DNA from: Neoechinorhynchus agilis
Lineage: Eukaryota; Acanthocephala
Length of the DNA: 64,000 bases
NCBI GenBank assembly: GCA_051530055.1
Contig: CM121341.1
Span: 18,538,001-18,602,000, forward strand
Direction: 5' to 3'
Below the pieces are notes generated by a model. It saw nothing but the letters and a program-made list of their open reading frames with translations, ran no database searches and was not told the origin of the DNA. Both the position numbers and the translations under genes were made by a program. How positions within the stretch are numbered: position 1 is the first letter of the stretch; every line of letters starts with the position of its first letter. Shown one piece after another: positions 46,640 to 57,639 of the stretch.

Positions 46640-46835
46640 TTCCAGCTTTTGTCCTTCCTCGACCGTTGCCATCACGCTGGCAGCATTGCCCCGTTGTACT
46701 GCCAGCGAGATATTTTGTCGAAGAAATAAGCCTGCTCTTGAGTCTCCGGTTGCCTCTCTCAATTTCTTCGAGAGATCCTTGAGCAGAGAGAGTGCCGAGC
46801 TGCCGAGCGCTCCATAAATCTTTTAGTTTTCATTA
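46640..46835 (-). mobile_element. R2-like 3' end, minus strand
   Basis: The minus strand reads ALGSSALSLLKDLSKKL then REATGDSRAGLF, RQNISLAVQRGNAAS, the family carboxyl end, from about 46815 to 46660. Confidence 0.8.
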
Positions 46836-47159
46836 TATCCCTCATTCCGCGCCACTCCATTGGCTGTTGTTATCACGCTTTATATTGTTAAGTTGCTCAA
46901 GTTCGGAAGATGCAATGTAGATGTCGAATTGAAAATATATCCAGTCAGATGCTCAAAGACTTAAAGATTCCTTATGTTCTGCCATCTTCAAGAGTTGGGT
47001 AATTATGATTTTTTACCACTAGAACAGGAAACGCGATTCATACCCATCAAATATTTATTCCGGGAGGAATCTTCTTTTGCTTAAGCGATTCTCTGCTCAA
47101 AACCGTTGGATGCTGCCGATATAATTTGTTTAGAAACACGTTATAAGAATTTAATTTAG

Positions 47160-47315
47160 TCATTCGTATGGAGCGCTCGGCAGCTCGGCACTCTCTCTGC
47201 TCCAGGATCTCTCGAAGAAATTGAGAGAGGCAACCGGAGACTCAAGAGCAGGCGTATTCCTTCGACAAAATATCTCGCTGGCAGTACAACGAGGCCCCCC
47301 GTGATCTTACGGATG
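47160..47315 (+). mobile_element. R2-like 3' end, plus strand
   Basis: The same stretch in plus orientation, YGALGSSALSLLQDL to NISLAVQRG, diverging after 47305. With 46640-46835 it forms an inverted pair about 330 bases apart and over 90% identical. Confidence 0.8.
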
Positions 47316-47639
47316 AGGTGAATTTTTCTAGGAACATACTCATATGGATTATTAACGAGATAAATAACTGAAGGACAAACAATTATTTCCAGGCTCAACC
47401 TTTTCCCAAATCAAAGACAGTCTTGAGGCCATTCAAGAAATCACAATATCCACTTCATTTGATAGAGGAAAGTGAAAATTATATCGGAGAATGAATCTTC
47501 GGGGCTTGTTCCGGGAATCACCGCCTTTTTATCATAGATTTGCTAATCGTGGTGTAAGCTCCTCGTTAATGAATTTTCACTATATGAATCAAAAATGAAT
47601 GTACATAAATTACAAATTCATTTGGACATAAATAAAGCG

Positions 47640-49660
47640 TTCAGGTGCGATATTTCGGCACAATTTTCTACCTTTATCAAGTTTTTTTGTGAGTTGATTC
47701 CTAAAGCAATTGAGCTATTTTTCGGCGCATCTTTGTGTGCCTTCGCGATAAAAAAAGGTGGGATTCGTTCCATTGCAATTGGAATACTTCTGTGCCGCTT
47801 AAAAGCAAACATTTTAAAAAAAGGATCGCGGAAAAGTAGGGATGTTGCTTCGCCCTACTTAGTTATGCTGCTTCGCCCTACTCAGTTATGCTGCTTCATT
47901 CACGCTGCACGGTTATCACCGGAAACTCAAAGCCGTGCATGATCTTGAAATGTGGTTTTAAAAATGCATTTAACACAGTTAACCGAGCAGATTTGCTCGA
48001 AGTAGTTAGAGATCGCGCACCAGAAGCATTTCGCTATTTCGTTAATGCATATGGGACTTCAACTCCCTTGTTGTTCAATAACCACGTTTTGTGGTCAGAA
48101 AGAGCAGTTCAACAAGGGGATCCTTTAGGCCCAATAGCCTTCTCACTCGCAGTCAATCCCGTCGCGCACTCTCTCCAGTCCAGCTTTAACGGCTGGTACC
48201 TGAATGATGCTAAGCTCGGAGGTAACTTCTCTGTAGTACTGCACGATTTGGAGACACTTGTGAAGGAGACGGCGAAAATTGGTTGCGAAATGCGAGATTT
48301 TAGTGATGAAGGTGGAAGATGCGGCGTCCAGGCAAACTATCGTGGAAGATTTTCAGAAGCTGGCTCCCGAAATAGAATGGATCACTCTAGACCAGTTGAG
48401 TCTTCTAGGAAGTTGCATTTTTGGTTATAATGTTGAAGCAGAGATTGCCAATCTTCAACCGCAACTTTCGGTGCTGTGCGAACGAGTTGATGAATTTTCT
48501 TCAAACGAGGCTCTGTTCCTTATCAAGAACGCCCTCTTTATTCCAAAATTGCTGTATAAGCTACGCACAGCACCTTTTTTAGACATAGGGATAAGCTGGC
48601 AGAATTAGACGAGACGGTAAAAACCTCTCTCGAGAAAATTTTAAATACTCAGCCGTCGGACGAGGCCTGGCGTCAAGCGTCCTTTACTGCGTCTGCTGGC
48701 GGTTTGGGTATCCGAAAAGCAGCCGATATTTCTCTGCCAGCTTATTTGAGATCGTATGAGCCGCAATATAGTTCAATCCGATTTTGGCGAGAATTACACT
48801 TTGGATGAAGATTTCGTGGAGGCTCTTAACCTTTGGTGTGGATATTCAGGCAGCGAGCAGGTCCCCGTCAATGGTTCCCAAGAATCAGTTTGGGACTCAC
48901 CCCTGGTAACGAAAATTCATAACTCTTTAATTTCAGATTCTCGTGACCTGGTGAACCGAACTCGATTGGCGGCAGTCTCCACAAGAGAATTGGGTGCTTG
49001 GCTCAACGTTTGCCCAATCGCTTCTGTGGGCATGCTTCCCGCTGATGAGACAGTAAGGATTGCAATGTTCCTGAGACTTGGGGTATCGATGTTCACATTC
49101 CATCGCTGCGTTGCGGAGCGACCATGGAACTATCGGGACGCCATGGTCTCGTCTGTCGGCAATCAGGCGGAAGGTACTCATAACACGCCGAAATGAACGC
49201 GATTCTAAGTCATTCCCTGAATACTGTGAATGCGCCCAAAATCCAAGAGCCGGGCAATCTTTGCCGACTCAATGGCTGTAGACCGGACGGTGTCACAGCA
49301 TTCCCGTGGCGAGGGGAGGAAAATGCCTTCTCTGGGACGCCATTCCCAGCCAGCAACATAAAATTCGCCGCTGTTAAACCAGAAGGAGCAGCAACCGCCG
49401 CTGAGGAACGCAAAAAAACAAAATACAGGGACCTGGGTCGATATCGATATTTCGTTCCCTTTGGCGTCGCGACACTCGGGTCGTTTGGTACCGCGGCGCA
49501 GGACTTGGTCAAGCAATTGTCTAAAAGATTGAGACGAATCACTGCCGATCCGAGATCAAGAGTATTCCTCCTACAAAACATAAGTCTGGCTGTGCGACGG
49601 GGGAACGTGGAAGGCAGCCGAGTGATCCAGAGCGGTGGTATGAATGATTTCTGCTCCGAG
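47640..49660 (+). mobile_element. R2-like non-LTR retrotransposon, copy B (decayed)
   Basis: Pieces in order: FFGASLCAFAIKKGGIRSIA (near 47720), CGFKNAFNTVNRADLLEVV (near 47950), VQQGDPLGPIAFSLAVNP (near 48110), WYLNDAKLGG (near 48200), GGLGIRKAADISLPAYL (near 48700) and WLNVCPIASVGMLPADE (near 49000). The endonuclease signature CRPDGVTAFPW is near 49275, KYRDLGRYRYFVPFGVATLG near 49420 and NISLAVRRGN near 49585. The RT active site is YLND instead of YLDD. There are several frame changes, and the carboxyl knuckle region is rearranged. It is a second, more decayed branch of the family seen at 1-3060. Confidence 0.85.
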
Positions 49661-49699
49661 ATTCTGAAGGTAATAAATTATTTAGTTAAAAAATAATTA

Positions 49700-50730
49700 A
49701 ATTAAGTATTTGACGGAATATTACATTGAGTTCAGGAAGCTTTCTTTAAGGCTTCACATGCATCAGAATCCTAAGGATTCAATTTTAAGATAAAACATAA
49801 AAGATGAAGGAATATCGGGTATTTATTCGAAGAAAATAAAGTAGTTAAACCACAACACTCCGACACGCAGTGCATTCTTACCCTTTGAGTTTTTCACAAA
49901 GAAAATCCGCGAAGCCAATTTTATGACCGTTGACAGAGCGTGTGAATAGGAAATGTATATGGCCGGTAATACTTTCTCATGAACGCAAGCAACAATTATT
50001 AAACAACAATTGTAGAAATCAGTGTGGCAGCATCCGCCCCCACAAAGCGCCGACCAAAAGCGGCACCATGTTAAATCTTAAATTAGAATTCTCCTGCGAA
50101 TCGAAAATGTCCCATAGCGCAGCAACCGTGTGCAAGCGTCAAACTTTCAGTCTTAATGAAGGAAAGCGAAAAACAAATTTCTTAAAGAATTAAGCGCAAT
50201 AGAACTTTCAAATTTGACCTAAAACATTTAATCGTCTGATTTCAAGCTCTTTTACTGCCATCAAAGACGGCAACTGATATTAAACGAGATCATAATCACG
50301 AGATTTTTTCCTTTCTCGACGGGTGGCCCTCGGAACCACCAAAGTATTTAAAGTCTTTATCGCGCTTTGGCGTAAAGCCAAAGCTTACTGTTCGAAATTA
50401 GAGAATCTTAAATCTCGGGTTATGAAACGAAGGTGGTATCCTGCATTTGACACCTCCTTTTTGCTCCGTAACGAAAAACTACATGATAAAAGACCATTTC
50501 GGCAAATATCATAGCGCGAGTGGAAATTACGGAAGCGGATTTGCGTCTTTGGGATCAAAAATCAAAATAACACAATTTTTCGATTTATTTCGACTTCGAA
50601 TGCACAGTCAAATTATCAGACTAAATGCATCCACAAATTCTATTCTCATAATGAACAATTTTTTTAGAGATTTCAGGACAAACGCAACAAAAATAGAATT
50701 AAAGTTCTTTACTGAAATGGCAACTGAAAA
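49700..50730. other. No gene I can support
   Basis: Several short open plus frames (for example 49930-50193 and 50447-50767) lack recognisable motifs. They may include 3' UTR of the minus-strand UQCR11-like gene. Confidence 0.4.
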
Positions 50731-50904
50731 TCATTTAATTTCCGGTTCATTATATTTGTTCCCATAGAATGGAATGCCTTTTGATATTTCCATGATGTCC
50801 GTTAGATAAATGGCAAAGAGACCAGCAGTTGCTCCGTAAGTGAACATCGAAAAACGGTGATTCCTTAGAAAAGCCGAACTTTTCTTAGCCAAAGCTACCA
50901 GCAT
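50731..50904 (-). CDS. UQCR11: UQCR11-like subunit of the cytochrome bc1 complex
   Basis: Fifty-seven residues from the ATG at 50904, matching the 56-residue length of human UQCR11. After a short basic leader (RNHRF) comes SMFTYGATAGLFAIYLTDI, which fits the single transmembrane helix with the W/Y-G-A-x-G-x-x-x-x-x-x-x-T-D pattern. Then comes IPFYGNKY, equivalent to the VPYINGKF motif. Known role: small accessory subunit of respiratory complex III in the inner mitochondrial membrane. The frame is open upstream to 51006 (an ATG there would add 34 residues); I prefer the shorter start on length. No intron is needed. The call rests on motif spacing in a very short protein. Confidence 0.6.
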   Translation of the reverse strand: MLVALAKKSSAFLRNHRFSMFTYGATAGLFAIYLTDIMEISKGIPFYGNKYNEPEIK

Positions 50905-51239
50905 TTCCGAAAAATTATTACCGATCGAAGACGAGAGTAAACCAGGATTCGATTTGGCTCGCTTTCTTCCGTATAAAAACGACAACAAACGGACGTTTGT
51001 CAACATGCGAAAAAATTGTCCCAGTGGTATTTTCGTTTAAAACAATAGTTCCTCACCTGGATTAATTCTGGGTTGCTCATATCGGCAAAATCCATCAGCA
51101 TGGTAAATTTTGACTTGTGGTGAAGATAATTCCCGGTTAAAAATCTTGTTCCTTCCGCTCTCTTTCCACAAAATAAATGCCATCAAAATCAACGTAAACG
51201 TTTTTATAAACAAAAACCATATTTAAAATCTTCACACTG

Positions 51240-51300
51240 CAATGAATTTTTATTAAAGACATTTCGAACCTCGTTGGGTTCGTCATTTCTTAGCTGGTAC
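51240..51300 (-). other. Hairpin-GAAA tail, GAACC/GGTTC family
   Basis: The minus strand reads TGACGAACCC, loop, GAGGTTCGAAATGTCTTTAA, then an A-rich run. It is separated from a second hairpin (GGCAC/GTGCC, GAAACATC, plus strand) at 51789-51822. Confidence 0.55.
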
Positions 51301-52229
51301 GTCTTTTTGATTAAAATGAAAGCGCCCATCCATAGGTCGTGTAACTTTACTAAGCTTCGAGGACGAATAGTTCCGAGTCTTCAACGAAACCAAATAAGTT
51401 TGTGTGTTTGTGATTGAATTAAAACCCCCGTTTGGTTAATGCAACAGGTCATATGATTATTCTCATCATTGATGAACAGCGCTCTTTCGAAGTATACGTG
51501 CTCCGCAGACGATTTTTTGTTGGGTGGTCGGCAGTTACAGCTTTTAATTCCGCGGTTGGCTTTGTGGTATTTCGGGTAAACGGATATTCGCTGTCATCAT
51601 GGAGGAAGCGCTGCTCTTGATTGTCTTCGAGATTTTGTGTCGGTGACTGCTGGTTTGTCCAACAGTTCAATTCTCATTTCCATTCGATTCCACAGCCGTT
51701 TCGTTAGAAAAGGTGGTTCTCGTGTTGTCCATTCGCTGATGCGATGCCGTGAGGGCATTTCTTGACGCGGATTATACACTTTTACCGCCTTGGTAACGGC
51801 ACGATATTGTGCCGAAACATCGGATTTAATAAATTCCTTAGTTGTCGTCGCACTTTGGATTCTTGTCCTCAAATCCATGATTATCGGGAGGAATGATTTA
51901 TTTGATCAGTTGTATGGGTGATTTTTAACTCAATTTTTTATTTGATGAGTATCATCTTAATAGTCGTTCTAACGATTGAGTAACAAAATTTGATGCTTTG
52001 CTTATTTATCCCACATAAACATGAATTCTAAAATGCTTGTGCCACATTTTAACGAATAAATTTCCCAGTTTTTTACCGGTCATTGTAATCGATATAAATA
52101 ATAAATAGACAGTCTTAGAAGCTTGACCATCTTTTCGTGCAGAGGATGTCTTGTCTTCTTCAACGAATTAAAAATTGAAGCTTTATTGTAATGAGCACAT
52201 CGCTGACAAAAAAACAGAAATAGGAGTAG

Positions 52230-52375
52230 ACTGATACGAATCACTGGCGATCAGAGAGCAGGAGCATTCCTCCTACAAAACATAAGTCTGGCAGTGTAAC
52301 GGGGAAACGCTGCATCCATCCTTTTGACCGTTACACCAGGACGGCAGCTGAGTGATCCAGAGCGGTGGTGTAAAA
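52230..52375 (+). mobile_element. R2-like 3' tail fragment
   Basis: AACATAAGTCTGGCAGTGTA and GTGATCCAGAGCGGTGGT match copy B (49580-49640), with an unrelated stretch of about 35 bases inserted between. It lies 140 bases upstream of the Vps11 start, so it could affect the promoter or 5' UTR. Confidence 0.7.
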
Positions 52376-52515
52376 GATTACATGACATTTGCGATATGTA
52401 TCATAGTTCTAAAAACAATCAATATTTCGTGAATGTTCCATAACGATAAAATCAAAGTTTAGATCGAAGAATACTACAATCTGGATGTAAGAGCTCATTT
52501 TTCAATATTTCAGAT

Positions 52516-55500
52516 ATGAGCTGGCCGGTATTTTCCATATTCGACGTTGACAAAGACTTCCTTGCGATACCAGGATCGTCGAGTGTTATTTATACCTCTC
52601 TTGTGGACGAGAGTAGAATGCTTTATTGCCTTCAAAATGGCAAAATTCTTATTATTGATTGCAAAAATCAGTTGGATAGTTTCAATGCTTTTGAATTGCA
52701 GTTGGTGTGTGCCATTTACGATAAATCGTCGCAGGCATTAGTTACCATCGGTCAAGATAAAAAAGAATATATAATTTTTAAAATCTTTAATTTGAAGAGG
52801 GAGCGCTGTCCACTTTGTATCCGCAGTGAAGAATTAAATGAGCATCCAACAGCGGTCTCTGTGGATTCTTTAAGCAATAGAATGGCGCTAGGAATGGATG
52901 GCGGGTCGATTTTTATAACCAAGGGGTCAATCTATAGAGGAATCAAATCTCGTAAGGAATTGTCGGAAACGAAGTATCCAATTCGTCATTTATTCTTCGC
53001 AAAATCGACGGATAATCCATATATTCATCTGTTTGTCATTTCAGATTCGTCGGTATTTCTAATCAAAAATGCACTAACTCGGTCACTTACGCACGTTTTG
53101 ATTGAAGATCGTAGTTGCGATGCTTGTTCCCTTTCTGAAAAACAAGAATTAATATTGGCCTCTGGAAACTTAATAACGATTTACGAAGAAGATACTAGAA
53201 AAAACTCATTAGTCGTTGATAGGACTGTTAAATGTGTCTCTAAGAGTGGCGATTACCAACTTCTTGTCGGATTTGTAGATAACATATTCAGGATTTATGA
53301 ATTGAAAGGAAAATTTATTGCTCTTGAGTGCAGTCTAAATGCTTGCATTATTCAACCTGTGTCGGAATCGAAATTCAAAATCTTGGACAAAAATTCTACA
53401 ATATACACGATTAATCAAAAACCAATAGAAACTCGTTTGGCTATACTTTGCGGAAAAAACAAATCAGAAATTCGGACTGAAGTTTTTAGCACCATCTTTC
53501 ACTTTCTATCGCCTTTTCATTTTATGCACGGCAGTTGTTCAAATTTATAGGTTTTTAAAAAGTAGGTAAACTCAATTCTTTGGTCAAAGGATGAATAAGG
53601 CCAGCATTAATTCGATGAAATTTCTGCTGCTCCCAAAGGTTTTATCATATAATTAAATTTCATGCAGGATCGCATTCAGTTGGAAAGATATTCCTTTTTA
53701 GCGGTTCAAACCCCGATAGGTTTTCATGTTATTTAATATTTCGTGGGCAAAATCCACCTCTTCAGATATCTACAAATATTGGTTATGTTATGGGTTATCT
53801 TAGGCTAAGGAGCGCGTGTTTGCCGTAGTTGACACTAGCTCCCCGAACCACGGGTACGGCAAACCCGCGCTCTTTGGCCTCAGGTAACCCATAAAATAAC
53901 CAATATTGTAGATATCTGAAGAGGTGGATTTTGTCCACGAAATATCAAATAACATGAATACTTATTGGGATTTGAACCGCTCAACAGGAATATAATTAAA
54001 TAAGATTATAGATCATAGATATTGATGTTTGTTTCCCTGACTCGAAGATGTCCGCATTCTTGATGTAAATACGATTTGGCTATCGAACATTGCAAAGCAT
54101 CCGCTTCGTTAAATCTATTAAACCGAGTTTACTACAATTATGGGAACTATCTATTCGCGCGTGGCGATTATGCTGATGCAGTTGATCAATATTGTTTGTC
54201 GGGTGCCTTGAATGCAATCGCCTTTGATGCTATTGAAAAGTTCATAAACGTCGATCAAGCCAGTCACTTAATTTCGTTATTGGAAAGAAATATCGATTAT
54301 CTAGATATAAGTCGTCGCTCGTTGTGTCAACTGTTGAGTCTTATGAGCGGTAAGTTAGCTGTTCACAACACACAGCCCCTCAGCGATCGGCTAGAGGAGT
54401 TGTCAAAAACCAGCAGCGAAGTGGATAATTTTATTGATTTAGTTATCTCAAATAAAGATGACGAAAAGGTTATCCGGACATCGATGCAAAACCTTGAACG
54501 TCTCGTTCATGGACGACGATTTTCTGAATTGATCCTGCTGATCAATACTGGTCTAAGTGAAGAGTTCGGTGATGAAGTCGAAAAGGTCATGAAGACGATG
54601 GTCGTCTCCGAGTCACGCATTTTTGAACAAATTTTAAAGAATTTCCCTGGACTTAAATTAAAACTACCAACCTTAATGCAATTTGACCTCGAAACATTCG
54701 CTGATACATTAAAGCAAGGTCTTCAACTCATGCCAAATTAGGAATCGTTTCCAATGGCCTGATAGATTTTGCTGTTGATTGGCAGTTCGTGATAGCTGAC
54801 GTCAACTAAGAACTTTTTAAAGGTTAACTGATATTTACACTTTAAATGATCAATCGAATTGCAATAACCGTTTATCAGGTATCTTTTTACGTTCTCAAAT
54901 ATTTTTTGCGTGATTGTTGAAGCTTTTAATGGTATAAGTTATCGCGTTCAGGTCAACACATCAACCTGCTAATATCCGCATAAAAATTTTGATTGAAGAC
55001 TTTGCGGTAAGTGAATCCGCTATTGAATTGTCGAACGAAAATAAAAGCCATTATCTGCTAATGAATGAATTATTTACTCCATCGTCATTGGACGTTACGA
55101 AGGCGATCTATACGAATGCAGGATTGGATAGCGAACTCTTGGATGTGTTTATGGATAAAGGAAAATACAAAGAATTGATTGAATATTTGCCAAATATAAA
55201 TGAAAGACGTGATTGGATACGAGTTTTTAAATTTTTTTGCAATCATCTGGACGATGAGTTTTTTGATCGATTATAATTGAGTCAAAATTGCTAACTAGAT
55301 CGGTGTAGTTAAATGCTACGAGCTGCTTTGAAATTGGGAATTTACTTTTTGTAGAATTTCTGCTTCCGCGTAAAAATTTGCCATCTACTAGATGGAAACC
55401 GTAGTCCATCCTTTCCGAGAAATATTTGTTCTCCACTGCAAAGCAATTTAGGACTTCCTTGGTTTTTATTAGCTTTAGCAAATGTATATTAAAAGTCAAT

Positions 55501-56107
55501 TCTGGCTGTTTGAAGCTAACCATTTTGGATACAGCATTATTTTCCGACCAATACAGGTATTTCGCAATTAGCCCGAAAAAAACGATTGCCAATAAGTATC
55601 GAAAACAATTTCGGCGGATATACTGATTTTCATATTCATGATTACTAATCCTTCCTTTTTCGCAACTTTGACCATCTTTATATTCCTCAGTTATTGGACC
55701 TTAATAAGTTTATGAATATAATGACATTGAAGGATACAATCTCAATTTTAAGTGAATATGATGTTAATCTTGGACTGGTGCGTGAATACTTTGCAACAAC
55801 ACTCACTGAGTCGATCAATCAAATCAATGAACAACATGAAAACGTAAAGTCACTGGAGATATCTTTGGATGAAACCGATCTAGCGATAAATTTGATCGAA
55901 AGAGAAGGAGTTCAATATGAATGTAGGAATTGTCAAATATGTAACTCTGCCTTAGATCTTCCGTCGGTTCACTTCATGTGCCGACATTCGTTTCATAAAG
56001 GATGCTTAGAAGCCTACTCAGAAGATCGCAAGTGTGTTTTGTGCTCAGATGAGCACAAAAAAGTGACTAATCGTGCAAAATCCTTGCTTCAGTTTTTGGA
56101 AAGATAA
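52516..56107 (+). CDS. Vps11: Vps11, HOPS/CORVET tethering subunit
   Basis: Exons: 52516-about 53463, about 54070-54718, 54939-about 55270 and 55691-56107. The amino part (MSWPVFSIFDVDKD...) matches the Vps11 beta-propeller; ALGMDGGSIFITKGSIYR is the counterpart of AIGFTDGSVTLNKGDITR in the human protein. YDLAIEHCKAS and YGNYLFARGDYADAVDQY match the start of the clathrin-repeat solenoid. The end is a RING-H2 domain, CQICNSALDLPSVHFMC then RHSFHKGC and CVLC. Known role: scaffold of the HOPS and CORVET complexes, endosome-lysosome fusion. The exon 2-3 junction is canonical and in phase (CAAG/GTCTTC...ATAAG/TTATCG). Exon 1-2 has no AG acceptor where homology demands it, and exon 3-4 lacks a phase-0 donor, so the gene is either spliced unusually, missing a small exon, or damaged. 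An acceptor-like TTTCAG ends two bases before the ATG. Confidence 0.85.
53659..53989. mobile_element. Palindromic short element inside the Vps11 gene, 12-bp target duplication
   Basis: Inverted arms: ATATTCC...AGCGGTTCAAA (53690-53710) with TTTGAACCGCTC...GGAATAT (53971-53994), and AACCAATATTGTAGATATCT with its inverse. The centre lies at about 53840. The direct repeat ATATAATTAAAT occurs at 53647-53658 and 53990-54001. Each arm carries CTGAAGAG, GTGGA, loop, TCCAC or CCCAC, GAAATAT (53916-53946 plus; 53764-53737 minus). It lies between Vps11 exons 1 and 2. Confidence 0.85.
55227..55650 (-). CDS. Candidate exon nested antisense in Vps11
   Basis: Minus-strand open frame of at least 120 codons between Vps11 exons 3 and 4. 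It has a hydrophobic segment (YLLAIVFFGLIAKYLYW) near its start and a mixed lumenal-looking body, like the amino end of a type II membrane protein. No ATG precedes the hydrophobic segment within the open stretch before 55620, and no family is recognised. The last codons overlap Vps11 exon 3 antisense. It could be chance. Confidence 0.25.
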
Positions 56108-57378
56108 AAAAGTGAAATCGATTGAATGGTAAATGTGATAGAGACGAACCACTCGAGACATTCCTTTTCGGGGTAACATGTAAAAAAGTACAATTCTCCT
56201 CATTGTAAAACACTGCTACCATCGACCGTGACTTGGAACTGAGGATGTCTAAATATGCCGCATTTATGTTCGTACGTTTTCTGATGAAACAATCGGGTAA
56301 ACGGAAATTGGTTGTCGTTGATTGAATTTGTCTCGCCGTCTCATTTAAACGAAATCTTCAATGATAAAATTAGCTATGCGATTAAGGGACCTATTGATTC
56401 GATCGAATAAGGCCCAGAGTGCATGTCCTTGCTGAATTGCATTATTTCAAAAAATGGCACCAAGTTGAAACAGTGCATTTTATTGGGATTGGCTTACTGG
56501 CGTGCACGTGCAGTGACCTGCAGTTAATAATTTTTAGACTCTCGCGTAACTAGAAAATTTTTTAATGCCTAATAACAGTTCCGCAATGTTTATTGATTTC
56601 AAGCATTGCAAAGCTTATTCAAAACTTTTGCTTTTCACTCAATGCAACATCGCAATTTAGTGTTATCGTTCTTTTTTTCGAAATACAATCTTTAATTTTA
56701 ATTGGGTAGAATTTTAAATGGAGTTTACGTCTCGACAGTTTACCATAAGCCTAGATTCTCGTCACGGTTTTCTGATCATCCAGCTCTGCTATTATTTAGC
56801 AATTTTTGAATTTATAAAGATTTACCAAGATAAAAATAAACCTCACTTAATTTAAACTGTACTTGCTCTCAAGTTTCTGCATTATTTGCTCCCATGCTAT
56901 AAGGACAAATTATATTCTTAGTGAGACACTTTTTGCACCCAATGGCCCCTCGCGTAAAATTGGACTAACATTCCTTGAAAGTAACTGTTACAACTAGCAA
57001 GCTTCTCCCTTTGCTTGACGCTAAATTTGACCACAGCACGCGGGATCGGATTACTACTTTTCCTAGATTTCAGGAAAAATAGAAGCTTACAACTAAACTT
57101 ATTCTAAAAACACTTCCGATCTTCATCGTCCACGTCTGGTTAAACTCTCCGCCACCCAATATCATGGTAACCTCTGGTTCTTCATGTACGTCCAACCTAA
57201 TCAACCACATCCAACCCAATTAGATTGACTCTCCTTATTTGGATCTTCCGATAGCTAAAACATCACGAAAAAAATCGCTATGTTAATGTAGCTTCGCCTG
57301 AGTTTACAGCGACCAATGCCGAAATGGATGTGTCTGAAAATATGAATTTGGATAACAATGAGGTCTATGTGAAAAGAA
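56108..57378. other. No gene seen
   Basis: Spacer downstream of Vps11. I see no long open frame, repeat or RNA gene. Confidence 0.5.
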
Positions 57379-57600
57379 TCAACCAAGGTTCTTTCGGATA
57401 GAGTACATGGTCTCTTTAAGGGGAGGATCGCGAAACGGGCATGAGATTGACCCTTCCATAAATGGTCTAATGCGATCATCAAAGCCACAGATTCGCATAA
57501 CTTCCCCTTGCCACCACACCCTAATTTCATAGCCGGGTCTTTCACTTCCCCATACCTCGATTACTGCTTGTGGAGGAAAGCATGATTTCTCAAACACACG
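57379..57600 (-). other. Coding-like minus frame, possible last exon
   Basis: Reads CFPPQAVIEVWGSERPGYEI then RVWWQGEVMRICGFDD, ISCPF and a stop. The order ExW - RVxxxGxxxR - C - P - F resembles the carboxyl end of histidine acid phosphatases, but similarity is weak and no upstream exon was placed. The adjoining open frame 57838-57640 overlaps retrotransposon sequence on the other strand and is probably a shadow. Confidence 0.25.
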
Positions 57601-57639
57601 GCAATATTACTAACGGCACTTTTTAGAATCTTATTATTT

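Noticed and set aside
55426-55626. Plus-strand open frame in the Vps11 gap
   Set aside because: It is not in a usable phase with either neighbouring exon and has no similarity to Vps11.
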